From contig JALUJE010000146.1 in assembly GCA_027057185.1 (NCBI GenBank), positions 1 through 10,270 of the forward strand: DNA of 10,270 bases, given 5' to 3'. Source of the DNA: Helicobacteraceae bacterium. Lineage in GTDB: Bacteria; Campylobacterota; Campylobacteria; Campylobacterales; Sulfurimonadaceae. Shown here piece by piece: positions 1 to 6,315 of this stretch (positions within the stretch are counted from its first letter, which is position 1; each line of letters begins with the position of its first letter). A model generated the notes under the pieces. It saw only the letters and a program-made list of their open reading frames with translations, had not been told where the DNA came from and did no database searches. The translations under genes were made by a program, and so were the position numbers.

Positions 1-314
1 ATAAAGTACTCATTTATATTGCCAATTTTTTAGAAAAATCTTTTGAAGCATGTCAATTGGTTCGTTTTGCCGGAGATGAATTTATTGTATTTTCTTCAAC
101 ACAGGATATTGAACGGCTAAATGCTACGTTTCGAGAAGCCAGTGATGCCTTAACTCATAAAAAAATTCGTGCGACCAATGGTGATATCTTACCAATGGGA
201 TTCTCTTTCGGCATTGCCCTTTACAATAAAGGTGATACGTTAAAAGCGGTAATTGAAAAAGCCGACAAACTCATGTATGCCGATAAAGAGGCAAAAAAAG
301 TATCACGGTCGTAA
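1..314 (+). CDS. GGDEF-domain protein (putative diguanylate cyclase), C-terminal part only
   Basis: The frame is open from the left edge (first full codon at 3), so the N-terminus and any sensor domain lie outside; 103 residues are visible. They form the second half of a GGDEF domain. The signature is AGDEF (visible residues 23-27), preceded by the usual V-R-F, and it holds the metal- and GTP-binding acidic residues. Later come G-F-S-F-G-I-A (the 'S-x-G-I-A' strand) and A-D-x-L-M-Y-x-x-K near the C-terminus, both typical of the family. The first G of GGDEF is A, a common active variant. Known family role: making cyclic di-GMP from two GTP. The four residues where the inhibitory RxxD I-site would sit (five before AGDEF) read F-E-A-C, so no product-inhibition site is visible. 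The protein ends soon after the domain. Its last 12 bases overlap the end of the convergent ygjP-like gene. A GTG/TTG-initiated short ORF inside the domain is not the real start. Confidence 0.9.
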   Translation, partial: KVLIYIANFLEKSFEACQLVRFAGDEFIVFSSTQDIERLNATFREASDALTHKKIRATNGDILPMGFSFGIALYNKGDTLKAVIEKADKLMYADKEAKKVSRS

Positions 315-953
315 TCTACGAAGCTCCTGCTCTATACTGCGAGCGTTGTGACAATACTGCTGTACAAGCCGATGAAAGGACGGAGCGTGGTTCATATGTT
401 GAAGGTGTGCGAGCTCATGTATCACGATGTAGTCGATCTGTTTCAAAGAAAGTTTCATAACCGCACTGTTAAACGTTATCTTTTTTTTAGAGTCACAACT
501 CCCCCAGCGTCGCTTCATTTTCCGGTAATGTATCTCAGAAGGATACAGTGCCATGACGTCCGAAAAATAGGCTATACGCTGAGGTAGGTAGTCGATACAT
601 GCATGTTTGTAGAAATGGTCATAACACCGTTGTAAGTGCTTGGAATTCACTACTCGAAGGCGAGAAACTGCCCTCTTAAGCGGTATTGCTATATCAGAAT
701 CAATACTATAAAGCCTGCCCAGGTAGTATAGTGTTTCCCCTAAAACGGCTGATTGACGTTGTGTCATACGCTCCAGTCGCTGGAGAATCCAGTGCTCTTT
801 TTTCTGCACTATTTTTTGAAGAAGATCGCTATTGTTAATGGGAGTGCGAATCGTAACGGTACCATCATCTTCTATGGAAATATACGTATGTTTCTGTTGA
901 GGTTTGTAGCAGTGACGAATATAAAAATGAGGATGATTAAGTAACGGTTTCAT
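303..953 (-). CDS. YgjP-like (DUF45/M48-type) zinc metallopeptidase
   Basis: A 216-residue protein of the YgjP/DUF45 family, related to SprT-like and M48 zinc peptidases. The diagnostic C-terminal part holds R-R-W-G-S-C (residues 148-153), then the zinc site H-E-L-A-H (179-183; H179 and H183 ligands, E180 the catalytic base) and M-N-H with H189 as the likely third ligand. The start was set at the ATG at 953, giving M-K-P-L-L; the frame stays open to 1040, but the extra 29 residues are hydrophobic, lie antisense-frame over the conserved QueC zinc cysteines, and look like a shadow. With this start the gene overlaps the end of queC by 17 bases. No clear ribosome binding site precedes it, so translation probably depends on coupling to queC. 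No signal peptide or membrane segment: cytoplasmic. The substrate of YgjP proteins is not known to me. The gene ends 12 bases inside the end of the convergent GGDEF gene. Confidence 0.88.
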   Translation of the reverse strand: MKPLLNHPHFYIRHCYKPQQKHTYISIEDDGTVTIRTPINNSDLLQKIVQKKEHWILQRLERMTQRQSAVLGETLYYLGRLYSIDSDIAIPLKRAVSRLRVVNSKHLQRCYDHFYKHACIDYLPQRIAYFSDVMALYPSEIHYRKMKRRWGSCDSKKKITFNSAVMKLSLKQIDYIVIHELAHLQHMNHAPSFHRLVQQYCHNARSIEQELRRLRP

Positions 954-1614
954 ACGGTATGGGATCAGATGTATCAGCCAGAGCAAAACCTTTGAGTCGT
1001 AAACGACAACTATCACAGACACCACAGGCAAGACGCTCATTTTGGTAGCAGCTCCATGTCAAATGAAGTGGCACATGATACTGTAGTGCCTTGAGAACAA
1101 TTGCTTCTTTTTTTAAGTGAATTAAAGGAGTAGCAATACGTAGTATCGTATCCTCTTTAGTACCGGCATTGATGCTTTGCGTCATACTGTCAATAAATGT
1201 CTCGGTACAGTCAGGATAGCCACTGCTGTCCTCCTCAACGACGCCTATCCCCAGTACTTCAGCACCTTCTTTTTCGGCAATAGCAGCAGCAATACTTAAA
1301 AAAATACCATTTCGAAACGGAACATATGTGACAGGAACACCCGATTCAATGCCCCCTGTGGGTACCGTAATGTTTCTATCGGTTAATGCTGATGCACCAA
1401 TATCTTTAAAAAAATCCAGCTGCAGCGTATGACGCTGCAAGACATGTAAATCATCACAAATTGCGTGAAACGATCTCAGTTCTTTTTGTTGGGTTCGCTG
1501 TCCATAGCTAAAATGGACTCCAATAATGTCATAGCCTTCACGTTTGATACTGTATGCGGCAAGGGTTGAATCCATACCACCACTCATTATACATACTGCT
1601 TTATTATTTGCCAA
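937..1614 (-). CDS. queC: 7-cyano-7-deazaguanine (preQ0) synthase QueC
   Basis: A 225-residue, full-length QueC. This ATP-dependent enzyme converts 7-carboxy-7-deazaguanine plus ammonia to preQ0, a precursor of queuosine in tRNA anticodons. Visible signatures are the PP-loop S-G-G-M-D-S-T (11-17), the conserved V-P-F-R-N (98-102), Y-P-D-C-T (133-137), and the C-terminal zinc site with C189, C197, C200 and C203 in the pattern C-x7-C-x2-C-x2-C. The start is a TTG at 1614: an in-frame TGA lies two codons upstream, so nothing longer is possible, and the first ATG (residue 10) would cut into the PP-loop strand. A good ribosome binding site, AAGAGGTG, stands just before the TTG. It diverges from ybeY and is followed by the overlapping ygjP-like gene. 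The other queuosine genes (queD, queE, queF, tgt, queA) are not in the window. Cytoplasmic. Confidence 0.97.
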   Translation of the reverse strand: MANNKAVCIMSGGMDSTLAAYSIKREGYDIIGVHFSYGQRTQQKELRSFHAICDDLHVLQRHTLQLDFFKDIGASALTDRNITVPTGGIESGVPVTYVPFRNGIFLSIAAAIAEKEGAEVLGIGVVEEDSSGYPDCTETFIDSMTQSINAGTKEDTILRIATPLIHLKKEAIVLKALQYHVPLHLTWSCYQNERLACGVCDSCRLRLKGFALADTSDPIPYETVT

Positions 1615-1650
1615 TATTCACCTCTTGAAAATCGTACGTTTTACCATCAT

Positions 1651-1659
1651 ATTGTATCA
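1651..1659 (-). promoter_or_regulatory. Possible extended -10 element for queC-ygjP
   Basis: Read on the minus strand this is TGATACAAT, an extended -10 of the form TGn-TACAAT, which would start transcription near 1643-1645 and leave a leader of about 30 bases before the queC TTG at 1614. No good -35 box is seen, which is usual for Campylobacterota housekeeping promoters. It lies in the only intergenic gap in the window, which makes a promoter here likely; the exact element is a guess from the motif. Confidence 0.4.
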
Positions 1660-1667
1660 TATCTGGG

Positions 1668-1673
1668 TACAAT
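1668..1673 (+). promoter_or_regulatory. Possible -10 element for ybeY-caxA
   Basis: TACAAT on the plus strand, with only seven bases between it and the ybeY ATG at 1681. Transcription from it would begin at or next to the start codon, giving a leaderless or nearly leaderless mRNA, which agrees with the lack of a ribosome binding site before ybeY. No -35 box is visible. It mirrors the TACAAT on the opposite strand. The real promoter could instead lie further left, inside queC. Confidence 0.25.
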
Positions 1674-1680
1674 ACGATTT

Positions 1681-2103
1681 ATGATTGATTTTGAAAACCG
1701 AACGAACACTACCGTCAATATTGAACCGTTACAGCGCATTGCAGATGAACTAAATTGTGCCAATATTGAGTTGATTCTCACTGATGATGCCGATATGAAA
1801 CGTATTAACCGAGAGTTTCGCAATATTGACACCACTACCGATGTGCTTAGTTTTCCCTATGAACCTATGCCCCACGCTCCTTTGGGAAGCATTGTTATTT
1901 CTTTGGATGCTATTACCCGTGTCAGTGATGCCATGGGCCATTCTTTTGACGATGAACTGACACTGCTATTTATCCATGGGGTATTGCATCTTATGGGTTA
2001 TGATCATGAAACCGATGAGGGTGAGATGCGTTGTGAAGAGTCGCGACTCATTTTGCAATTTAATCTGCCAAAAAGTTTAATTATACGAAATGAGGAGTCT
2101 TAA
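1681..2103 (+). CDS. ybeY: Endoribonuclease YbeY (rRNA maturation factor)
   Basis: A 140-residue YbeY, slightly short for the family but complete. The signature is H-G-V-L-H-L-M-G-Y-D-H (99-109), in which H99, H103 and H109 bind zinc. The preceding T-D-V-L-S-F-P (53-59) and the L-G-S-I-V-I-S strand (68-74) are also family hallmarks. YbeY is a single-strand RNase needed for 16S rRNA 3'-end maturation and 70S quality control. The ATG at 1681 is the first plausible start and directly abuts the divergent control region; no Shine-Dalgarno sequence is visible before it. The stop codon TAA shares its last base with the ATG of the exchanger gene (TAATG), so the two genes are coupled. It is not beside a ybeZ/phoH-like gene or lnt, which accompany it in enterobacteria. 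Cytoplasmic. Confidence 0.96.
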   Translation: MIDFENRTNTTVNIEPLQRIADELNCANIELILTDDADMKRINREFRNIDTTTDVLSFPYEPMPHAPLGSIVISLDAITRVSDAMGHSFDDELTLLFIHGVLHLMGYDHETDEGEMRCEESRLILQFNLPKSLIIRNEES

Positions 2104-3038
2104 TGGATTTTGCTATTTTTATAGCGGCTATGGCGGCACTGGTTTATGGTGCCGATTTTATCATTAAAGAATCAGAACGCATTGCATTGCATTTTAAAAT
2201 TTCACATTTTGTGATTGGTGCAACACTTGTTGCTTTTGGTACGTCTTTACCGGAGATGGCAGCTTCTATTATGGCATCAGCCGAGGGGAAATCCGATATG
2301 GCGGTTGCTAACGTTGTGGGTAGCGTGATGTTTAATATTACTCTGGTCTTAGGAGTCGTTTTTTTGATTGCACGGGCTATGAACCCACATCGGGATCTTT
2401 TTGCCAAAGACAGTGCGTGGATTTTATTTCCCGTTATTGTCTTTATCATTATGATTGCAGACAGGGAAATTAGCCGTTTTGACGGTCTGCTATTCTTGTT
2501 GTTAATGGTAGCATACCTTCTCTTTTTGTTTAAAGATGCCAAAGAAGATCTTGTCGGTGAAATCGATACAGATTTACATAAAGAAAAATTTCACTGGACG
2601 AAGACGATTGCTTTATTAAGTGTTGGGTTTGTTTTAACCATTGGCGGAGCCAATTTTGTTATTGAGAGTGGTAGCTCCATTGCGCGCATGTTTGGTATTA
2701 GTGAATGGATTATCGGCCTGTTTTTAATTTCTCTTGGTACGTCACTACCAGAACTGGTTGTCTCAATTGTTGCAGTAAAAAAGGGGCATGCCGACATGAG
2801 CATTGGTAATATCATTGGTTCTAATGTTGCCAATTTCTCTATGGTATTGGGCAGTGCCGCATTGGTGTCACCTTTAACCATGGACCTTGAAGCAAGCCGT
2901 TATGATATTATGTTGATGGTAGCATCATCGTTGGCACTACTGTTAATTTTAGCCAATAAGCTTTACAATAAATCTGCTGCCATTTTACTCTTTGTACTCC
3001 TGGCGCTGTTTATACAGAACTCTGTAGGAATTCTTTAA
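2103..3038 (+). CDS. Na+/Ca2+ exchanger, CaxA/YrbG family
   Basis: A 311-residue inner-membrane cation exchanger with two inverted alpha-repeats joined by a hydrophilic cytoplasmic linker (about 144-165) and roughly ten hydrophobic segments. Repeat 1 has G-T-S-L-P-E (46-51) and G-S-x-x-x-N (73-78); repeat 2 has G-T-S-L-P-E (212-217) and G-S-x-x-x-N (239-244). By comparison with the archaeal NCX_Mj structure, E51, N78, E217 and N244 are the expected ion ligands, all present with the correct 27-residue spacing. In repeat 1 the usual GSN reads GSV (V75). The expected activity is Ca2+ export driven by Na+ entry; ion preference cannot be read from sequence. A good ribosome binding site (GAGGAG) precedes the ATG, which overlaps the ybeY stop by one base. 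The stop TAA (3036-3038) overlaps the stop of the convergent mrdA in a shared TTAA. Confidence 0.93.
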   Translation: MDFAIFIAAMAALVYGADFIIKESERIALHFKISHFVIGATLVAFGTSLPEMAASIMASAEGKSDMAVANVVGSVMFNITLVLGVVFLIARAMNPHRDLFAKDSAWILFPVIVFIIMIADREISRFDGLLFLLLMVAYLLFLFKDAKEDLVGEIDTDLHKEKFHWTKTIALLSVGFVLTIGGANFVIESGSSIARMFGISEWIIGLFLISLGTSLPELVVSIVAVKKGHADMSIGNIIGSNVANFSMVLGSAALVSPLTMDLEASRYDIMLMVASSLALLLILANKLYNKSAAILLFVLLALFIQNSVGIL

Positions 3039-3060
3039 GGGTTTAAAGAAGCGCCCTTAA
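3033..3060 (+). terminator. Weak candidate hairpin at the caxA/mrdA convergent junction
   Basis: Two mutually exclusive hairpins overlap the shared stop codons. One is CTTTAA (3033-3038) with TTAAAG (3043-3048) around a four-base loop. The other is TTAAGGG (3035-3041) with CCCTTAA (3054-3060) around a 12-base loop. A run of six T follows on the plus strand at 3071-3076, ten bases after the second stem, so it could weakly terminate the ybeY-caxA transcript. No T-run follows on the minus strand. Most of the structure lies inside the last codons of mrdA. Confidence 0.3.
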
Positions 3061-4831
3061 GAGTAATATATTTTTTCTCAAGTAGTTTATCGTAAATTTT
3101 TGAGACAATATCACCGGCTGCTGCACCCCCATGACCGCCATGCTCGACTAAAACGGTCACAATATATTGTGGGTTTTTGTAGGGTCCATATGCCGCCAAC
3201 CATGCATGCGAACGTCGATAATACTCCATATCTTCTTCACTAATGCGCTCTTTGATCTCTTGAGGAATTCCGACAACCTGTGCCGTACCCGTCTTTCCGG
3301 CAATCGTCACTTTGGAATGTATGTATTTTGTGGCAGTACCTTTTTTGTGATTACAGACTTCATACATGGCGCGTCGAATTAGTGGCAGTTTCTGTTTCTC
3401 TTCATATGACAGTACATCCTGACTCTTACTATGATTAGTAATATTACCGATCTTTTTGACAATATAGGGCGTAATCAGTTTTCCTGTTGCCATCAATGCC
3501 GTAAATTGAGTAATTTGAATGGGTGTCGAAAGAAAATCTCCCTGACCAATGGAGCTGTTGAGTGTCTCACCGATATACCATGGCTGGTTATATTTTTTGC
3601 GTTTCCAAGCACGACTGGGCACGGTACCTATAAATTCTCGAGGCAGATCGATACCCGTTTTTTTCCCTAAGCCATAGCGTTTTAAAATATTACTCATCTG
3701 TTCTATTCCGACTTTGAGGCTTCCTTTGTAAAAATAGATATCACAACTCTCTCTAATCGCTTTAATCAGTGCTGTTTCTCCGTGTCCCCAGCGTTTCCAA
3801 CAACGAAACTTTCGATTGCCGAGTTTCATGGAACCTTTACATGTAAATGCCTCCCACTCACTGAGTTCCGTTGTGACATATCCTAATCCCAATCCCGTTT
3901 TAATAATGGAACCCGGGGGATAAAGACCATGAATAATCTTGTTGGTAAAAGGAATGTTGGGATCATTAATCAATTGTTCCCACGCTTTAGTTGAGATGCC
4001 TCCGACAAATGTATTGAGATTATATTCCGGATAGCTTCCCGCAGCAAGCACCCTGCCCTCAACATCCATGACAATAACGGCACCGCTAATATCTTTAAAA
4101 AGCTCGGCAATATAGTACTGTAGATCAAGATCCAGATTGAGTTGAATATTTTGATTTTCCGTTGGCTTTTTGTAAGAGAGTTCGGCAATCTCTTTATTGA
4201 ATGCACTCACTTTAATCACGCGCTCTCCGGCACTACCTTGAAGATAGCCATTATAGAAATTTTCAATACCACTCTTTCCCGTGGTACCGATCAGACGTGC
4301 ATATGGATTATTTTTCATATCTTTTTCATTAGCTTTTGCAACATATCCAATAACATGTGCGGCAATACTTCCGTGAGGATAAAAACGTTTGGGGGCTGCG
4401 GTTATTTTGACATCTTCGAGTAAATTCATTTTGGAATAGACCGGTATGATTTCATCATACGAAATAAAATTCACCACAATAATCGGATTATGGTAATAAC
4501 TGGAATCACGTCGTTTGTAAAGTTTCAGTAGCGCCGTTTCATCTAAATGCGGTAACAAATTTACAATCGAACGAATAACTTTCATCAGATGCTTACGATC
4601 ACGTATGTGCGGTTTAATAGCAATTTTAAATCCCAGTTTATTAATGGCAATCGGTTTGCCGTTAGTATCACTAATCTCTCCACGAACGGGAGCAATGGTT
4701 TCCACCTTAATAGTGTTTTTATCAGAGAGTGCCTCGTAATACTTATTGGATTCAATGCTTAAATAATAGAGTCTTACCAACAGTGTCACCCAGGCAATAA
4801 AAAAAATGGAGACAATAATTTGTGTTTTCAT
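3035..4831 (-). CDS. mrdA: Penicillin-binding protein 2 (elongasome transpeptidase)
   Basis: A 598-residue class B PBP, close to the family's usual length. It begins with one membrane anchor (about residues 4-26) and a short cytoplasmic end. The N-terminal 'pedestal' dimerisation domain includes A-P-V-R-G-x-I (47-53) and the R-x-Y-P-x-G region (149-154). The transpeptidase domain carries all three active-site motifs: S308-I-I-K311 within Y-P-P-G-S-I-I-K, S362-C-D364, and K513-T-G515. PBP2 cross-links peptidoglycan during side-wall growth with RodA and MreC/MreD and is a beta-lactam target. C331 and C344, between the first two motifs, are in the periplasmic part and could form a disulfide. The ATG overlaps the stop of the MreD-like gene (ATGA), and it is the last gene of the long operon. 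rodA is not adjacent, unlike mrdA-mrdB in E. coli. The Campylobacter homologue is called pbpC. Confidence 0.95.
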   Translation of the reverse strand: MKTQIIVSIFFIAWVTLLVRLYYLSIESNKYYEALSDKNTIKVETIAPVRGEISDTNGKPIAINKLGFKIAIKPHIRDRKHLMKVIRSIVNLLPHLDETALLKLYKRRDSSYYHNPIIVVNFISYDEIIPVYSKMNLLEDVKITAAPKRFYPHGSIAAHVIGYVAKANEKDMKNNPYARLIGTTGKSGIENFYNGYLQGSAGERVIKVSAFNKEIAELSYKKPTENQNIQLNLDLDLQYYIAELFKDISGAVIVMDVEGRVLAAGSYPEYNLNTFVGGISTKAWEQLINDPNIPFTNKIIHGLYPPGSIIKTGLGLGYVTTELSEWEAFTCKGSMKLGNRKFRCWKRWGHGETALIKAIRESCDIYFYKGSLKVGIEQMSNILKRYGLGKKTGIDLPREFIGTVPSRAWKRKKYNQPWYIGETLNSSIGQGDFLSTPIQITQFTALMATGKLITPYIVKKIGNITNHSKSQDVLSYEEKQKLPLIRRAMYEVCNHKKGTATKYIHSKVTIAGKTGTAQVVGIPQEIKERISEEDMEYYRRSHAWLAAYGPYKNPQYIVTVLVEHGGHGGAAAGDIVSKIYDKLLEKKYITLKGASLNP

Positions 4832-5298
4832 AATAAGCTAATCACCAAAAATTCTACAAAAATATAAAAGGCGACATACAGATCAATTTTTGGCATGGGA
4901 AGCCAAAAAACGGTGTTGAGTACAATCGTATAGAGCCAAAAGCCAATATAAACCACAAATACATGTATAAACGTAATACATATTTTACATTTAAAAATCT
5001 TTTTAAGAGAAGGTACCAACAAATAGTAAAGTAGTAAAAAATAGACTAAAACACTTAATGTCAAGTAACCATAATTAGCCTCATAAACAACCAAAAAAGC
5101 CAAAATATACAAAAATAAGGAGAGTCGATTACTATCAAAACATTTAACAAAATAGAAAAACAGAACACCCAATAGCGGTGGCAATATTGGATAGATACTC
5201 GCCAGTGCCGAGTAGATACAAAAGAGCAGAAAGAGCGCAATAGCCGCTACAGGATTTTGACGAGAGAGACTTCGTTGCATATTGGAAAATGTTTGCAT
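4828..5298 (-). CDS. Small polytopic membrane protein, probable MreD-like
   Basis: A 156-residue, strongly hydrophobic protein with about six membrane segments (near 17-35, 37-53, 58-72, 76-96, 105-130, 138-156) and few charged residues, most of them in the N-terminal tail and the K-K-I-F-K-C-K loop (99-105). The size and topology fit MreD, the membrane partner of PBP2, RodA and MreC, and its stop overlaps the mrdA start (ATGA). The MreD assignment rests on topology and position more than on sequence, which is poorly conserved in this family; it corresponds in place to Cj0651 of C. jejuni as I remember it. The ATG at 5298 directly follows an in-frame TAA, so it is the longest possible start and overlaps the preceding acetyltransferase gene by 52 bases; the ATG at 5280 (residue 7) would shorten the overlap to 34. 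Neither has a clear ribosome binding site. Confidence 0.75.
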   Translation of the reverse strand: MQTFSNMQRSLSRQNPVAAIALFLLFCIYSALASIYPILPPLLGVLFFYFVKCFDSNRLSLFLYILAFLVVYEANYGYLTLSVLVYFLLLYYLLVPSLKKIFKCKICITFIHVFVVYIGFWLYTIVLNTVFWLPMPKIDLYVAFYIFVEFLVISLL

Positions 5299-5705
5299 TT
5301 AATGCAATCTGCCCATATTTTATGTTCAGGAATGGATTCTTTAGGAATTTCAACAAATCCCAACGTTTCAAAAAACTGCTGTTGATAGGTTAGCGACAAG
5401 ATCTTTTGTAATCCCAGCTCTTTCGCCTCTTCAACACACATATTAACCAAAGTGCTTCCTACGTGCTGACCTCGATATGCAGCATCAACAATGAGTGAGC
5501 GTACTTCAGACAGTGTTATGGTGTGGATATGTAATGCTACAAAGCCAATGAGCTTGTCATGATCGAAAGCGAGGGTATAGGAACGAATATTCGTTGAGAT
5601 CTCATCATCACTGCGAATTAAAATGACGCCCTCATCAATTTCAGGCTGTACCAGTATCTGCATGGAGGCAATATCATGCAGTTGTGCTTTTCTATAATGT
5701 ATCAT
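5247..5705 (-). CDS. GNAT N-acetyltransferase, probable short ArgA-type N-acetylglutamate synthase
   Basis: A 152-residue protein that is essentially one GNAT domain. The acetyl-CoA-binding loop is Y-R-G-Q-H-V-G (77-83), a variant of R-G-x-G-x-G, and the late strand F-F-E-T-L-G-F (111-117) is typical. The C-terminal tail K-I-W-x-D-C-x-x-C ... F-x-x-C-N-E (129-145) resembles the stand-alone short N-acetylglutamate synthases of Proteobacteria and others, which start arginine synthesis by acetylating glutamate; there is no amino-acid-kinase domain as in E. coli ArgA. The assignment is from memory of the tail pattern. The start is the ATG at 5705 (M-I-H-Y-R-K-A, a usual GNAT beginning), overlapping the end of engB by 14 bases; the frame is open to 5756 but those 17 residues lie over engB. 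Its tail overlaps the MreD-like gene by 52 bases. Cytoplasmic. Confidence 0.82.
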   Translation of the reverse strand: MIHYRKAQLHDIASMQILVQPEIDEGVILIRSDDEISTNIRSYTLAFDHDKLIGFVALHIHTITLSEVRSLIVDAAYRGQHVGSTLVNMCVEEAKELGLQKILSLTYQQQFFETLGFVEIPKESIPEHKIWADCIKCKHFPICNEVSLVKIL

Positions 5706-6315
5706 GCTTATGACCCGTAAACAGCGTCTCATAAATAACATGTAAAAGCTGTTCAACTCCTTTTTTCTTGCTGTTGGACACCATTAAGGCATCAGGATAT
5801 GCATGCTTAAGCCGATTGAACTCTTTTTGATTTAGCTTATCAATTTTAGTAAAAACCTGTAAAATATATTGATCTTCGCGGCAGGATTCATGTAAAAACT
5901 CATCTACCGAGGCATCAATCTCCAATTCCGGGTGTCGGGCGTCACGAAGATGAATAAAAAGTTTAATCTGAGAACGCTGTGCAATAAATCGGGTTAAATT
6001 CTTTTCCCAGTCTTTTTTTATGGACTTTGAGACTCTGGCATATCCAAATCCGGGCAAATCAACAAAAAAGGCTTTATATTTTTTAGCATTTTCACGATGC
6101 AGCAGGGTGATGTCAAAATAATTAATAAGGCGAGTTTTTCCGGGGGTTCCCGAAACTTTCGCGAGAGACTTACGTCCACTCAGTGTATTTAGCAGTGAAC
6201 TTTTTCCAACATTGGAACGCGCCATAAAAACCACTTCATTTTGCAGTTCATTTTCCGGAGCCATGGCAACATTGGGAGCTGAGGTGATGAAGGTCGAATC
6301 AATTATATCAATCAT
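5692..6315 (-). CDS. engB: Ribosome biogenesis GTPase EngB (YihA/YsxC)
   Basis: A 207-residue TRAFAC-class GTPase needed for late 50S subunit assembly. The G motifs are all present: G1 R-S-N-V-G-K-S-S (33-40), G2 G-T-P-G-K-T-R (56-62), G3 D-L-P-G-F-G (86-91), G4 T-K-I-D-K (156-160), and a G5-like S-N-S-K-K-K-G (180-186). The start is placed at the ATG at 6315 (M-I-D-I-I-D), which matches where homologues begin and overlaps the end of lptA by 8 bases; an ATG four codons earlier (6327) is also possible, with a 20-base overlap. Neither has a strong ribosome binding site, so coupling to lptA is likely. The stop is a TAG, overlapped by the next gene's start. In C. jejuni the gene sits in the same place between lptA and the membrane protein gene. 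Cytoplasmic. Confidence 0.96.
   Translation of the reverse strand: MIDIIDSTFITSAPNVAMAPENELQNEVVFMARSNVGKSSLLNTLSGRKSLAKVSGTPGKTRLINYFDITLLHRENAKKYKAFFVDLPGFGYARVSKSIKKDWEKNLTRFIAQRSQIKLFIHLRDARHPELEIDASVDEFLHESCREDQYILQVFTKIDKLNQKEFNRLKHAYPDALMVSNSKKKGVEQLLHVIYETLFTGHKHDTL

Larger units (their letters stand above)
1629..1680. repeat. Nested inverted repeats in the queC/ybeY divergent region
   Basis: Two perfect inverted repeats share this gap. The outer pair is AAATCGTA (1629-1636) and TACGATTT (1673-1680). The inner pair is ATTGTA (1651-1656) and TACAAT (1668-1673), and these inner arms are also the candidate -10 boxes on the two strands. The outer right arm ends one base before the ybeY start codon. 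The arrangement could be an operator for a dimeric regulator serving both directions, or chance in AT-rich DNA. Confidence 0.4.

Noticed and set aside
954..1040. Longer N-terminus for the YgjP-like gene, from the ATG at 1040
   Set aside because: It would overlap queC by 104 bases across the codons for its zinc cysteines, and the extra hydrophobic residues do not resemble the start of YgjP proteins; M-K-P at 953 is a better start.
1615..1680. A preQ1 riboswitch upstream of queC
   Set aside because: The gap is 66 bases and lacks the loop and pseudoknot sequence of known preQ1 aptamers; a leader from the likely -10 box would be only about 30 bases.
2144..2881. Antisense open frames across the exchanger gene (2144-2542 and 2591-2881, minus strand)
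   Set aside because: They have no family signatures and lie fully opposite a well-conserved membrane protein; they are by-products of its codon composition.
5706..5756. Longer N-terminus for the acetyltransferase, from the ATG at 5756
   Set aside because: The extra 17 residues are an out-of-frame reading of the end of engB; GNAT proteins usually begin like M-I-H-Y-R-K-A at 5705.
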